In this document: positions 31,289-40,985 of the stretch, in pieces | Layout of the letters: every line of letters starts with the position of its first letter | Numbering within the stretch: position 1 is the stretch's first letter | Assembly (NCBI GenBank): GCA_010692425.1 | Contig: JAAHHJ010000025.1 | Location: 1 to 64,000 of the forward strand | Origin: Symploca sp. SIO3C6 | GTDB taxonomy: Bacteria; Cyanobacteriota; Cyanobacteriia; Cyanobacteriales; Coleofasciculaceae | DNA length: 64,000 nucleotides | Direction of reading: 5' to 3' | Position numbers and translations under genes: made by a program | Notes under the pieces: generated by a model | Seen by the model: only the letters and a program-made list of their open reading frames with translations | Databases searched by the model: none | What the model was told of the DNA's origin: nothing

Positions 31289-33976
31289 GTGAACGTTGCC
31301 ACTAATCTGACAGAGCTTGACCTGAATAACTTATTTCCCTTTGAACTAGATCAGTTTCAGCAACAGGCAATCGCTGCCCTGAATGCTGGTCGTTCCGTAG
31401 TTGTCTGTGCCCCTACAGGTTCTGGGAAAACCCTAGTGGGAGAATACGCCATTTACAGGGCTCTGTCACGTGGTGGTCGCGTTTTCTATACAACACCCTT
31501 AAAAGCGCTCTCAAACCAAAAGTTGCGGGATTTCCGCCAGAAGTTTGGCGAGGAGCAAGTAGGCCTAGTCACTGGTGATGCCTCCTTCAACCGAGAAGCC
31601 CCAATCTTGGTGATGACAACCGAAATCTTCCGTAATATGCTTTACGGGACGCCTATTGGTGAAGTTGGCACCTCTCTCGAAGGCGTTGAGGCAGTGGTAC
31701 TTGATGAGTGCCATTATATGAATGACCGACAGCGGGGCACAGTTTGGGAAGAATCTATTATCTATTGTCCGCCAGCTGTACAGCTAGTTGCCCTTTCTGC
31801 CACTATTGCTAACTCTGACCAACTGACTGATTGGCTTAATCTTGTCCACGGTGCCACTGAACTAATTTACTCTGACTTTCGCCCCGTTCCCTTACAATTC
31901 TACTTTGCCAACACTAAAGGCTTGGTTCCCCTTCTTACTCAAAGCCAGAGACAGCTAAATCCCATCCTCAAGTCCAAGCGCCAGAAAGGCAAAGGACGGA
32001 AGACGGAACGCCCGGAGATTCCCAGCATTACTTACCTTCTGAGTGAATTGCAACAGCGAGATATGTTACCAGCAATTTACTTTATTTTCAGCCGTCGAGG
32101 CTGTGATCAGTCGGTGGAAGAAATGGGCTCATTATCGCTGGTTTCCGAATCAGAGGCGGCACAACTACAAACACAAGTTAACGAATTTTTAGCTCGTAAT
32201 CCTGAAGCAGGTAGAGCTGGACACATTGAACCCCTCTACCGAGGTATTGCTGCTCATCACGCCGGAGTTTTACCAGCCTGGAAAGGGTTAATTGAAGAAC
32301 TATTCCAGCAGGGTTTAGTAAAAGTAGTTTTTGCCACGGAAACTTTGGCTGCCGGAATTAATATGCCAGCCCGCACTACGGTGATTTCTTCCCTTTCTAA
32401 GCGTACTGATGAGGGACATAGATTACTCAAGCCTTCTGAATTTTTGCAAATGTCTGGTCGGGCAGGGCGTCGAGGCATGGATACTACAGGTAATGTCGTA
32501 ACTGTGCAGACTAGATTTGAAGGGGCTAAGGAAGCTGCTTATTTAGCAACCTCCGGGGCAGATCCCCTAGTTAGCCAGTTTACTCCCAATTATGGGATGG
32601 TATTGAATTTGCTGCAAACCCACACCATGGCAGAAGCTAAGGATTTGGTGGAGCGCAGCTTTGGGCAATACCTGGCAACTTTGGATCAAAAACCTCTGCA
32701 ACAAGCGATTACTGAGTTAACCACGGAACTGGCAAAAATTGATATTCAAATGGCACCAGTAGAGTTGGAAGCACTCTCTAGCTATGAGAAACTCAAGGAA
32801 CGTCTCAAAGAAGAACGTCGCTTGCTGAAAATTCTAGAATCTCAAGCTGCACAGGTGCAAGCTAGTAATCTTTCTCTGGCACTACCAGAAATTTCCCCAG
32901 GAACTATTATCTATTTAAAAGGCAAATATGTGCCGGTTGCCTCTCCAGTGCCAGCAGTTTTGGTTGCTAAGGAAAAGGGGCGTGGTCAATTTCCTTATCT
33001 AGTCTGCTTAAGCGCTGCTAACCGCTGGTATGTAGCGACAATAGCCGATGTTGTGGGCTGGCATAATCAACCAACAAATGCAGAAATTGGCTCTTTAGAA
33101 CTGCCAGCGGAACTCATTCTCAAGCCTGGTCAAATTAGGAGTGGTGCTCCAGAAACAGCTAGCATTGCCTCCTTACTTCCCAGCTTTGCCATCATTGAAG
33201 TTGCCCCAGAAGTTGAGACGCAGCAGCAAGTAGTAGAGGCTTTAAACGCTGAATTAGAAACTCATCGGCTCTGTCAGTGGGGTACTCCCTCAAAACTGCT
33301 CAAGCTTCAAAGACGCCGCCTAGCTCTACAAGATGAAATCAACAAACGTCAGCTTAAATTCCGAGAATACCAAGCACGCCACTGGCAAGAGTTTCTCAAC
33401 CTAATTGAAATTTTAAGGGCCTTCGGTTGTCTCAACGAGGTGACACCTACACCTTTGGGGGAAGCAGCGGCAGCCATTAGGGGTGATAACGAGTTGTGGC
33501 TGGGTTTAGCGCTAATGTCGGGTTCTTTTAATGATTTAGATCCCCATCTCCTAGCAGGGATTGCCTGCGCTCTGGTTACTGAAACTCCTCGCCCCGATAG
33601 CTGGACAAACTACTCACCAGCAGACTCGGTGTTGGAGGCGTTGAGGAGTTTGAGAGGAACCCGTCGTCAGCTGTTTCAATTGCAGCACCGATATAATGTG
33701 GCATTGCAAATTTGGCCGGAGTATAAATATCTAGATCAGATCGTGGGTGAATTGATTGGTCTGGTTGAACAGTGGGCATTAGGGGTGGAATGGGCAGAGT
33801 TATGCACTCACACTAGTTTGGATGAAGGTAACATTGTGCGCATCTTGCGTCGAACAGTGGATTTTCTCTCACAAATTCCCCATGTACCTCATCTGGCAGA
33901 AACCATAAAACTCAATGCCATACGTGCTATACATTTACTTGACCGCTTTCCAGTTAACGAAGTCTTGCCAAATTAA
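31289..33976 (+). CDS. Ski2/Mtr4-like DEAD/DEAH-box RNA helicase
   Basis: About 895 residues. Helicase motifs: I in VCAPTGSGKTLVGEYA, Ia TTPLKALSNQKLRDF, II LDECHYMND, III LSATIAN, IV FSRRGCDQ, V ATETLAAGINMPART, VI QMSGRAGRRG. The long C-terminal half with an arch-like insertion and DSHCT-like region is typical of Ski2/Mtr4 enzymes, which unwind RNA for processing or decay. Cyanobacteria and plastids (ISE2) share this type. The start is uncertain: GTG at 31289 (MNVATNLTELDLNNLFPF) is preferred to TTG at 31274. A linker insert (KSKRQKGKGRKTERPEI) after motif III resembles translated spacer repeat. Confidence 0.92.
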   Translation: MNVATNLTELDLNNLFPFELDQFQQQAIAALNAGRSVVVCAPTGSGKTLVGEYAIYRALSRGGRVFYTTPLKALSNQKLRDFRQKFGEEQVGLVTGDASFNREAPILVMTTEIFRNMLYGTPIGEVGTSLEGVEAVVLDECHYMNDRQRGTVWEESIIYCPPAVQLVALSATIANSDQLTDWLNLVHGATELIYSDFRPVPLQFYFANTKGLVPLLTQSQRQLNPILKSKRQKGKGRKTERPEIPSITYLLSELQQRDMLPAIYFIFSRRGCDQSVEEMGSLSLVSESEAAQLQTQVNEFLARNPEAGRAGHIEPLYRGIAAHHAGVLPAWKGLIEELFQQGLVKVVFATETLAAGINMPARTTVISSLSKRTDEGHRLLKPSEFLQMSGRAGRRGMDTTGNVVTVQTRFEGAKEAAYLATSGADPLVSQFTPNYGMVLNLLQTHTMAEAKDLVERSFGQYLATLDQKPLQQAITELTTELAKIDIQMAPVELEALSSYEKLKERLKEERRLLKILESQAAQVQASNLSLALPEISPGTIIYLKGKYVPVASPVPAVLVAKEKGRGQFPYLVCLSAANRWYVATIADVVGWHNQPTNAEIGSLELPAELILKPGQIRSGAPETASIASLLPSFAIIEVAPEVETQQQVVEALNAELETHRLCQWGTPSKLLKLQRRRLALQDEINKRQLKFREYQARHWQEFLNLIEILRAFGCLNEVTPTPLGEAAAAIRGDNELWLGLALMSGSFNDLDPHLLAGIACALVTETPRPDSWTNYSPADSVLEALRSLRGTRRQLFQLQHRYNVALQIWPEYKYLDQIVGELIGLVEQWALGVEWAELCTHTSLDEGNIVRILRRTVDFLSQIPHVPHLAETIKLNAIRAIHLLDRFPVNEVLPN

Positions 33977-34112
33977 ATTTGTTGCAACAAGTTTAATCTG
34001 CTTAATGTAGCAGTTTTTGCTTATAATTGCTTAAATTCCTTAATTTTTGCTCCGGCAACCTGCTAAAGTACCTAGGGGTGTTGAGGTTGGAATAAACAGT
34101 AAGGAGCAGATT

Positions 34113-36983
34113 GTGTTGAGGAGTGATTCTTGTTCTTGTGGGCAGTGCCATTTGTCAACAAAATTAGACCCTAAGCCTAAATTAGAGAGGCAAAGTTTTT
34201 CTTTTCTCAAGCTGGTAGGGGGCTGTGATTTGACAAGTGCGGGTTTTCCCATCAAGAAAATTGTCTTGGGCAGTTTTATTGGTACTTTGCTCCATTCTTT
34301 AGTACTGCTACCAGCAGCTTGGGGAGGTATTGTCACAGATAATAGTGTCGAAACAATATTTTCTGAGGAGAATACTAATGCTATTCCCCTAAAGTTAGCT
34401 CAAGAAGCTGGGGAGATTTCGGCGGCAGCAACGGCACAACTGGCAGTAGTCAAAAGCCTTGATAATAATGGGCATTGGGCAGGAATTAGCAGGCGCTTAC
34501 GCTTAACAGGTATTGACTATTGCATTGTTGACTTTGCTCAAGTCCAGAAAGCCTCAGATTTGGGAAGCTCTCAGCTGCTGTTTTTGCCTAATATTGAACT
34601 GCTTAAACCTTCGCAGCTATTGGCATTACAAGAATGGATGCGCCGAGGTGGTAGGGTAATTGTGAGCGGACCAGTGGGTAATCTTTCACAACCAGCAGTA
34701 CGAAATCGCTTGCGTACTCTCCTTGGTGCCTATTGGGGCTTTAACCTCAGCCAAGGCAACACTGTGGAAACTTTGTCCACTGACCAAGAAATCCGGATGG
34801 GGCAGGAGGAATTAGCTGGAATTATTCAGGGAGGGGCAGTAATTCCCACCAGTGATGATTCTACTATCGCCGGTGTCTGGAATCAGGATGACAACCCACC
34901 AGCAGTGGTGACAACTGAACAATCGACCTTTTTTGGTTGGCGCTGGGGTGTCGATAAGGTGGCCTCAGCTGAGGTGGATAGTGCTTGGTTACGAGCAGCT
35001 ATTGATCGCTACGGTTTAAACTTTCAAGAGTCGAATACCGCCACAGAGGAATCACCTTCCTACTGTATGTCTTCCCAAACTCCAAATAACGCTGCTAGTA
35101 GGATAGTTGTAAATCATGGCAGAGTTGTTCCCACTAGTTCCAATCAGGTATTAAGGCGAGTACCAGCCAATTCTGAGTCTAGGGAAACACTCACGCCTTT
35201 GCAATTATCGGCTATGGGTCAAGAGCTGGAAAATCTTATTGGTAGGTTTGAAAGTGCTCTGTTGGCTGCTAATGCGGCTAATAGTGGTCTTGATTTACAA
35301 ACAGGTGCTGCGATTCAGCAATTCCTGGTTAATAATGAAAAGGAAAATGCCAATCTAGATAAAATTAACACTGCTACTGCAATTATTACTCAGGCAAAGG
35401 CTGGTTTGCAAAACTTTCTGCAAGCAGTTGCTAAACAAGACGATTACAGAGCAAGACAGCACTGGCTCCAGACGCGACGCCTTCTCTGGGAAAACTACCC
35501 TACGGATCGTCCACTTGCCCAACCGGAAATTAGGGCGATTTGGCTAGACAGAGGTACCATTGTCAGTACGAAATCAAAGAGGGATTTAGCTAAGATTTTC
35601 GACAAACTGGCAAAAGCAGGTTTTAATACGGTTTTTTTTGAAACAGTTAATGCCAGTTATCCAATTTACCCCAGTCGGGTTGCACCGGAGCAAAACCCCT
35701 TGGTTAAGGGTTGGGATCCCCTGGAAGCAGCAGTTGAGTTAGCCCATGAGCGGGGTATGGAGTTGCATGCTTGGGTTTGGATCTTTGCGGCGGCTAACCA
35801 ACGTCACAATACTGTCTTGGAACAACCAGTTGACTATCGAGGTCCTATTCTAGAGCGCCATCCTGACTGGGGTATTGTTGATAAGCAGGGTCGCTTATTC
35901 CACCAGCATAGCAAAAAGGCTTTTCTCGACCCTGCCAATCCCCAAGTGCGGCGCTATCTGATTGCACTCTTAGATGAAATTTCCAGCAGCTATGAGGTTG
36001 ATGGTATTCAGCTAGACTATATTCGTTACCCTTTTCAAGACCCTAAGGTTAATCAAACCTACGGCTATGGTCAAGCAGCGCGTGAACAGTTCGAGAAATT
36101 GACGGGAGTTGACCCAATTGAAGTTTACCCTCGCGATCGCGCTTTGTGGCAGAAGTGGACAGATTTTCGTATTCAACAAATCGACCGCTTTGTGGCTACA
36201 GTGTCTTCTCACCTACGAAAAAAGCGTCCTGAATTGATTTTATCTGCTGCTGTCTTTGCTAAGCCTAGAGCAGAGCGTCTACAAAGACTACAACAAAACT
36301 GGGAAGCTTGGGCCCGTCGAGGTACTCTTGACATGATTGTGCCCATGACTTACGCCCCCGATACCAATAGTCTGCGTAATCTAGCACAGCCAGTGTTGAC
36401 ACAATCTTCTCTTAGTAGGGCCTTGGTTTTGCCAGGGATTAGGCTATTGAATTTGCCTGATATTATCGCTGTTGATCAAATTCAATTGCTCAGAGATTTA
36501 CCTGTAGGCGGTTACGCTCTGTTTGCAGTGGAGAATCTTAATGGTAATTTGCGTAAAATCTTCAGTCGTACTCAGGGCCCAAATGACAGCTCTGATACTG
36601 AGCCTTTGCCCTACCGTCAGCCTTTCCCAGCAGCAGCGGTGCGCTATGGGGCATTGCAACGAGAGTGGAATTTTCTGTTAACTAGTAATCAAATCTGGAT
36701 TCGGGAGCCAATACTATCTGAGTGGGGTAAACAAGCTGATGCCCTCTCAGAATCCCTAAATCAACTAGCAGCTGAGCCATCACCGCAAAATTTAGCTGCA
36801 GCAAAAACAGTGCTGCTATCTTTTCGCTCTCAATTTCCCAAGTGGATGCAGGAGCAAGCGAGGATGCAGCCCTATCAAGTTCAAGTGTGGGATAATCGTC
36901 TGGCGACGATTGAAAGGTTACTGCGCTATGGGGAGCGCACAGCTTTGAATCGAGGGCGATTAAATTTGGCTCAACAGCAATAA
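34113..36983 (+). CDS. GHL10 (DUF187) glycoside-hydrolase-like protein, membrane-anchored or secreted
   Basis: 956 residues from a GTG with AAGGAG six bases upstream; the open frame extends to 34047 but lacks a ribosome site there. A hydrophobic segment (VLGSFIGTLLHSLVLLPAAWG) about 50 residues in suggests an export signal after a long N-terminus. A Rossmann-like region (about 90-250) comes first, then a helical part, then the GHL10 barrel (about 475-790). Barrel motifs are AIWLDRGT, FNTVFFETVNASYPIYPS, ELHAWVWIFAA, VDGIQLDYIRYPFQDP and DMIVPMTYAP. The family is predicted to cleave surface polysaccharide. The long N-terminal extension is not explained by the barrel. Confidence 0.85.
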   Translation: MLRSDSCSCGQCHLSTKLDPKPKLERQSFSFLKLVGGCDLTSAGFPIKKIVLGSFIGTLLHSLVLLPAAWGGIVTDNSVETIFSEENTNAIPLKLAQEAGEISAAATAQLAVVKSLDNNGHWAGISRRLRLTGIDYCIVDFAQVQKASDLGSSQLLFLPNIELLKPSQLLALQEWMRRGGRVIVSGPVGNLSQPAVRNRLRTLLGAYWGFNLSQGNTVETLSTDQEIRMGQEELAGIIQGGAVIPTSDDSTIAGVWNQDDNPPAVVTTEQSTFFGWRWGVDKVASAEVDSAWLRAAIDRYGLNFQESNTATEESPSYCMSSQTPNNAASRIVVNHGRVVPTSSNQVLRRVPANSESRETLTPLQLSAMGQELENLIGRFESALLAANAANSGLDLQTGAAIQQFLVNNEKENANLDKINTATAIITQAKAGLQNFLQAVAKQDDYRARQHWLQTRRLLWENYPTDRPLAQPEIRAIWLDRGTIVSTKSKRDLAKIFDKLAKAGFNTVFFETVNASYPIYPSRVAPEQNPLVKGWDPLEAAVELAHERGMELHAWVWIFAAANQRHNTVLEQPVDYRGPILERHPDWGIVDKQGRLFHQHSKKAFLDPANPQVRRYLIALLDEISSSYEVDGIQLDYIRYPFQDPKVNQTYGYGQAAREQFEKLTGVDPIEVYPRDRALWQKWTDFRIQQIDRFVATVSSHLRKKRPELILSAAVFAKPRAERLQRLQQNWEAWARRGTLDMIVPMTYAPDTNSLRNLAQPVLTQSSLSRALVLPGIRLLNLPDIIAVDQIQLLRDLPVGGYALFAVENLNGNLRKIFSRTQGPNDSSDTEPLPYRQPFPAAAVRYGALQREWNFLLTSNQIWIREPILSEWGKQADALSESLNQLAAEPSPQNLAAAKTVLLSFRSQFPKWMQEQARMQPYQVQVWDNRLATIERLLRYGERTALNRGRLNLAQQQ

Positions 36984-37177
36984 GTTTTCACAGATAGCAC
37001 TTACGCCGTGAAACTGAAAATTAACGCTTTAGCTTATAGGGAATAGGGAACAAGGGATTATGGCAATTTTAAATGATTGCGTAAATTCTGATAGACTTTA
37101 CTTGCTTATTATAGAGATGTAAAGAGGGAGGCAGAAGAAGAAGATTTGAGAGTTTTACTCATTGAACAATTTCATAA

Positions 37178-37570
37178 ATGGAACGTTCTAGCATCTTCCG
37201 AATTAATAATACTTATTATCCTTACCTAGTAGCAGCCATCCTAGTATTTGCCCTACTTATTCGTTTAATTGGCTTGAACAAGGGAATATGGATTGATGAA
37301 TATTTTTCATTTCGTTGGAACGAAGGAGATAGTATTGGAACATTAATTGTCAGCTTAAGAAGTCATAACAAACCTCCTTTCAAATTCACCATTTAATTAC
37401 ATTTATATTTTGGGCAATAATTCCTATTGCAGTATTTTTTGGTAAATGTAAACGGAACTTTCTTTTTTTAGTTGCCAGGGTTGATTTAACTGTCAAAAGT
37501 GAGGATTACAGAAATGCATTATTAGCGATTAAGTCCGAAATAAAAAAGCCATTAAAAATCATTTTTTTTT
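37178..37570 (+). pseudogene. Truncated GT39/PMT-like membrane glycosyltransferase
   Basis: The first 72 codons read YPYLVAAILVFALLIRLIGLNKGIWIDEYFSF and SHNKPPFKF, the classic N-terminus of GT39-type membrane glycosyltransferases (first helix plus DEYFS loop). The frame then shifts to +1, giving HHLITFIFWAIIPIAVFFGKCKRNFLF and VARVDLTVKSEDYRNALLAIKSEIKKP, then a stop. The central several hundred residues are missing. This is a frameshifted, internally deleted gene. Confidence 0.7.
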
Positions 37571-37634
37571 GATAATTAGCCATGATTTCTACTTTATAAG
37601 AGTGGAAAATGGAATACTCTCCTTGAGACGGGAT

Positions 37635-37869
37635 CAAAATCAATCCCATAAGATAGGTTATGATGCTAGTACCCTGTTATGGGTTGGGTAAAAAGCTGCA
37701 GTGCGCATTGACTCCCCAAAAGTACCTGGTGTAATTTATCCCGACAACAATAGCAGTGCTGAAATTTTTACTAACTCAGATCCCCATGCTTATGTAGAAC
37801 TAGAATTTCTTAGTCCACTAAAAACCCTGAACAATAGGAGACTAGTCAGTTTTACTACCACATATACTT
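37635..37869 (+). pseudogene. C-terminal remnant of a DUF4380-like protein
   Basis: One frame reads KIGYDASTLLWVG, stop, KAAVRIDSPKVPGVIYPDN, then SSAEIFTNSDPHAYVELEFLSPLKTL and later SFTTTYTLSQ. I recognise this as resembling the end of secreted DUF4380-type sugar-related proteins. It has an internal TAA (37689-37691) and no start, so it is decayed. Its 3' end is abutted by copy 2 of the 109-bp repeat, which may have interrupted it. Confidence 0.6.
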
Positions 37870-37978
37870 TATCGCAGTACGTATTAAGCTTAGGACAAGC
37901 TAAATCGCTAGAACTTTGTCAAATTCACCCCTTCTGCCTTGGAGCCTTCTGCCCTAGAGCCTTGCGCGTAGCGCTATA
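37870..37978 (-). repeat. 109-bp dispersed repeat, copy 2 (inverted)
   Basis: Reverse-complement copy of 28661-28769 with about five mismatches. It begins exactly where the DUF4380-like remnant loses similarity. The rest of the 36984-38128 spacer beyond the two remnants and this repeat shows nothing recognisable. Confidence 0.85.
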
Positions 37979-38128
37979 ATTCCCCGCACAACCGAGAATC
38001 CTCAACAAGAAGCTAGGAAAATTCTGGGACGATAAATAGGGCAATCATCAAAGACTCTCCTCATTCTCAATAGAGGGCATCACAGAGCCTATAATTGAGC
38101 CGTTATCGCTTTAAATGACAGATCTTAT

Positions 38129-38587
38129 ATGACTAATGCTATTGTCGCTCGGTTGGGCTTTTCTGTAGTAGTCCCTGTAGCTTTGTTGGCAGTGAGCTTA
38201 ACTTCAGCGGCAGCAAGAGCGCAGAGCCGACTTTACACTCCGCTTCCTATTCCTGATACTAATGAAATCAATGACAAACTCTCAGAAAAAGATATTCCTA
38301 CCGGTGATGGCGGTTTTGCCCGCGACTACTTAGTAGATTTTCAGGACGGGGATCAAGTTGCTATTGATTTGACCTCAGACAACTTTGATACTATTGTCAC
38401 ACTCATGGCAACTGATGGCTCAACTATAGCAGAAAATGACGATGGTCCTGATGGCAGCACTAATTCTCTCCTATTTGCCAGAATTTCTGAATCAGGTCAA
38501 TATATTATTCGGGTGCGTGCTTTTGGAGAAACTGGCGGTGGTGATTTTAACTTGAAGGTAACACGACTGCGACCAATCGATAACTAG
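38129..38587 (+). CDS. Secreted PPC-domain (pre-peptidase C-terminal) protein
   Basis: 152 residues. The signal peptide is about 1-31 (VVVPVALLAVSLTSAAARAQS). A single bacterial pre-peptidase C-terminal domain follows, with the characteristic YLVDFQDGDQVAIDLTSDNFDTIVTLMATDGSTIAENDDGPDGSTNSLLF and SGQYIIRVRAFGETGGGDFNLKV. PPC domains are beta-sandwich extracellular modules, normally at the end of peptidases; here it stands alone, as in many cyanobacterial genes. It is convergent with the phytol-kinase-like gene, with a 32-bp gap. Confidence 0.85.
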   Translation: MTNAIVARLGFSVVVPVALLAVSLTSAAARAQSRLYTPLPIPDTNEINDKLSEKDIPTGDGGFARDYLVDFQDGDQVAIDLTSDNFDTIVTLMATDGSTIAENDDGPDGSTNSLLFARISESGQYIIRVRAFGETGGGDFNLKVTRLRPIDN

Positions 38588-38619
38588 AGCTTTGATTAAC
38601 CTCATCTGCTAAGAGGTGC

Positions 38620-39330
38620 TCAGTTGCCGAGAAAGAAAAGTTGATTTAAGAAAAATCCTAGGGCAGCACTACCTAGAGGCACTGTCAGATTATCAATGCC
38701 CAACTTGGAGAAAGCTTCTAAAGCTGTGGCAAATAGGGCGATAACTATTGGCAGTAACCAAGTTTGCCAAATACTGCCGTTGACTGCAAGCAGAATTAGG
38801 CTACTGACTGCATAGCTAGTTATTGCCATAGTCACAGAGCCTTCCCAGCTTTTGTTCATACCCCAAACTTTGTAGGGGTGTTTACCAAAATTCTGACCAA
38901 TTAGCCCCGCTAACCCGTCTCCCCAAGCCATGATCAAAATACCAATAGCAGCATATTGATATTGATTTATGGGCCAAAACCAGGCGATGAGGACACCAAT
39001 GCTGACAGCATAGAAGAATGTACCCAGACTTTTGCGTCCGACGCTGTTGATACCGGGCAGAATGGGTATGTAATAGGACAACAGTGCAATTGCACTGGCA
39101 ACGATGGCAGCGGAGATACCTACCCAAGCCGGTATTTGCAACCACCAAGCCAATAAGATAACGTTGCCAGTGCCAATATGGACTATCTTGCGTGTTAGTT
39201 CTGAATTTGTGGCACTATGGCGATATAAGGTTTCCGCTAATAGCACAATGGCACCGAGACCAATTGCCACAATCACAATTTGCAGCCACAGCACCGATGT
39301 TGATTCTAACCAGAGTACGGAATTAAGCAA
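38620..39330 (-). CDS. Phytol/dolichol kinase-like (VTE5 family) membrane protein
   Basis: The 236 residues have about seven membrane helices. The CTP-dependent kinase motifs [12 protein letters not shown] (about 42-53) and [20 protein letters not shown]...[10 protein letters not shown] (about 133-165) match the phytol kinase/polyprenol kinase branch of the CDP-diglyceride synthetase superfamily. In cyanobacteria such enzymes salvage chlorophyll-derived phytol for tocopherol synthesis. The start is a TTG and may be off by a few residues. It is divergent from yidD with about 60 bp between them, so the two share a promoter region. Confidence 0.85.
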   Translation of the reverse strand: MLNSVLWLESTSVLWLQIVIVAIGLGAIVLLAETLYRHSATNSELTRKIVHIGTGNVILLAWWLQIPAWVGISAAIVASAIALLSYYIPILPGINSVGRKSLGTFFYAVSIGVLIAWFWPINQYQYAAIGILIMAWGDGLAGLIGQNFGKHPYKVWGMNKSWEGSVTMAITSYAVSSLILLAVNGSIWQTWLLPIVIALFATALEAFSKLGIDNLTVPLGSAALGFFLNQLFFLGN

Positions 39331-39390
39331 AGACTTGATAACTCAAAAAGCAAAACCTCTTTAACACTTTATCTAGATTTGACTCGAAAA

Positions 39391-39639
39391 ATGAAGATAT
39401 TACTCATTGGACTGATTAAAGGCTACCGAATTTTGATTTCTCCTGTGTTTCCACCCACCTGTCGGTTTCAACCCACCTGCTCTAGCTATGCTATCCAAGC
39501 AATAGAAAGGTTTGGAGTATGGCGTGGTGGATCCTTAGCAATTCGACGCATATTACGCTGTCACCCCTTTCATCCAGGTGGCTATGATCCTGTGCCAGAG
39601 GCTGACAACTCTAATGTTAAATCTAAGGCAGATTATTAA
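39391..39639 (+). CDS. yidD: Membrane protein insertion efficiency factor YidD
   Basis: 82 residues from the ATG at 39391. An amphipathic N-terminus ([20 protein letters not shown]) and the cysteine-rich core [21 protein letters not shown]...[17 protein letters not shown] are diagnostic. YidD sits on the inner face of the plasma membrane near YidC. Unlike in many bacteria, yidC, rnpA and rpmH are not adjacent here. Confidence 0.95.
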   Translation: MKILLIGLIKGYRILISPVFPPTCRFQPTCSSYAIQAIERFGVWRGGSLAIRRILRCHPFHPGGYDPVPEADNSNVKSKADY

Positions 39640-39747
39640 AGTTGGCATGAGCCAGTGCAAAGTAATCGCCTCAGCCTAGAAAGTTGCTACTCAAATGAGA
39701 AGCACAACCAGATGCAGAGGCGATTTGCCTAAGCACCCGCTTTCCTC

Positions 39748-40164
39748 TTAGTTAGAAGCAGGTGCTTCTTGAGGTTGAGAAGCAGGTGCTTCTTGAGGTT
39801 GAGAGGCAGGTGCTTCTTGAGGTGCTTTAGGCTTTTTCTCGTAGACTTGAATGCCCGGAGTATCCAAAACAAATCCTTTATTCGTCTTAGCTCCCAATTT
39901 GCCTCCAATCGCTGCTACCCACATGGGGTAAGTATCATCGGCTGTGGTTAATTTTTTCCAAACTTTAGGCTTGACAGTAATCGTGAAAATCGTGCCGTCG
40001 CAATCTACCTCAAACTCTTGCCAACCATTCTTTACTGTGCGTGTTGTGGGTAACTCGTTGATTTTGATTGTGAGTTCGAGTCTACCAGAGGGAACAACTT
40101 TAGGTTGTTTAGTCTGCGATTGAGGTACTTCACCTGCTTTTTGAATGCCTATGATTTCAACCAT
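39748..40164 (-). CDS. Small cyanobacterial protein, FinO-like by database habit
   Basis: 138 residues. A conserved core (GRLELTIKINELP, GWQEFEVDCDGTIFTITVKPKVWKKL and YPMWVAAIGGKLG) precedes a C-terminal tail of three near-identical octapeptides (QEAPASQP), encoded by 24-bp tandem repeats at about 39752-39823. Relatives are sometimes annotated as fertility-inhibition FinO-like, but I see no strong basis for RNA chaperone function. AAGGAG precedes the ATG. Soluble. Tail length probably varies between strains. Confidence 0.7.
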   Translation of the reverse strand: MVEIIGIQKAGEVPQSQTKQPKVVPSGRLELTIKINELPTTRTVKNGWQEFEVDCDGTIFTITVKPKVWKKLTTADDTYPMWVAAIGGKLGAKTNKGFVLDTPGIQVYEKKPKAPQEAPASQPQEAPASQPQEAPASN

Positions 40165-40248
40165 TTATAGCTCCTTAGCTTATAAAAAGATCATGTTTAT
40201 ACTACCTAAGCTTTTGCTAGCTGAGACAGTGACTGACACAAGTGTGCT

Positions 40249-40956
40249 ATGAAACCTTATCAAAGAATGACAATTATAGAGTGTGGAGAACCTCTAGTTC
40301 CGATCCCATTAGAACAATTTGCAATCGAATCACCTCACCCCTACGCAAAATTGGGAGCACCTTACGGAAATATCTCGCCCTATTATCTTCGCCAGAGTGT
40401 ACTTGCTGCCTTGGAAAGAGCCCAAGAACAACTGCAACAGTGGCATCCTGGTTGGCGTCTCCAAATCTTTGATGCTTATAGACCCTTGGCAGTTCAACAA
40501 TTTATGGTACAACATACTTTCATTGAGGTAGCTCGGACAGAGCAAATTAATCCAACCAATCTCTCCCAGGAGCAGCAGCAAGCGATTTGGCAGCAAGTTT
40601 ATCAAATTTGGTCTATACCAAGTTCTAATCCCATGACGCCGCCTCCCCACAGTACAGGTGCTGCTGTAGACCTTACCCTACTGGATGCTACAGGTCAAAA
40701 AGTTGATATGGGCTCTGCTATCGATGAACTTTCACCTCGCTCTCATCCAGATTATTATGCTAGTCAGCCAGAGTTCAGCTACCATAAATACCGAAAACTT
40801 TTGCGGGATGTGATGCGCTCAAGCGGATTCCAACGCCATCCTGGCGAGTGGTGGCATTTTTCCCTTGGGGATCAAATGTGGGCGTGGCTGTGCAATCAAA
40901 TAAATAACTCCCGTAATTTTACTGCTCGTTATGGTCGCGTTGATGATAGTGTTTAA
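40249..40956 (+). CDS. D-alanyl-D-alanine dipeptidase, VanX family
   Basis: 235 residues. Zinc-site motifs PHSTGAAVDLTLLD (His and Asp of SxHxxGxAxD) and GEWWHFSLG (Glu and His) are intact, as is the earlier LQIFDAYRP. VanX-type enzymes hydrolyse D-Ala-D-Ala. Outside vancomycin-resistant strains they recycle cell-wall dipeptide or modify the wall. There is no vanH or vanA next to it, so resistance is not implied. It faces an N-acetylmuramoyl-L-alanine amidase gene convergently (29-bp gap), giving two wall enzymes side by side. No signal peptide. Confidence 0.92.
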   Translation: MKPYQRMTIIECGEPLVPIPLEQFAIESPHPYAKLGAPYGNISPYYLRQSVLAALERAQEQLQQWHPGWRLQIFDAYRPLAVQQFMVQHTFIEVARTEQINPTNLSQEQQQAIWQQVYQIWSIPSSNPMTPPPHSTGAAVDLTLLDATGQKVDMGSAIDELSPRSHPDYYASQPEFSYHKYRKLLRDVMRSSGFQRHPGEWWHFSLGDQMWAWLCNQINNSRNFTARYGRVDDSV

Positions 40957-40985
40957 CGCTTTTAGAGAAAATTAGGATTAACAAA

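Noticed and set aside
40249-40956. Vancomycin-resistance determinant
   Set aside because: VanX-like dipeptidase alone, with no vanH, vanA or regulator genes; more likely a wall-recycling enzyme.
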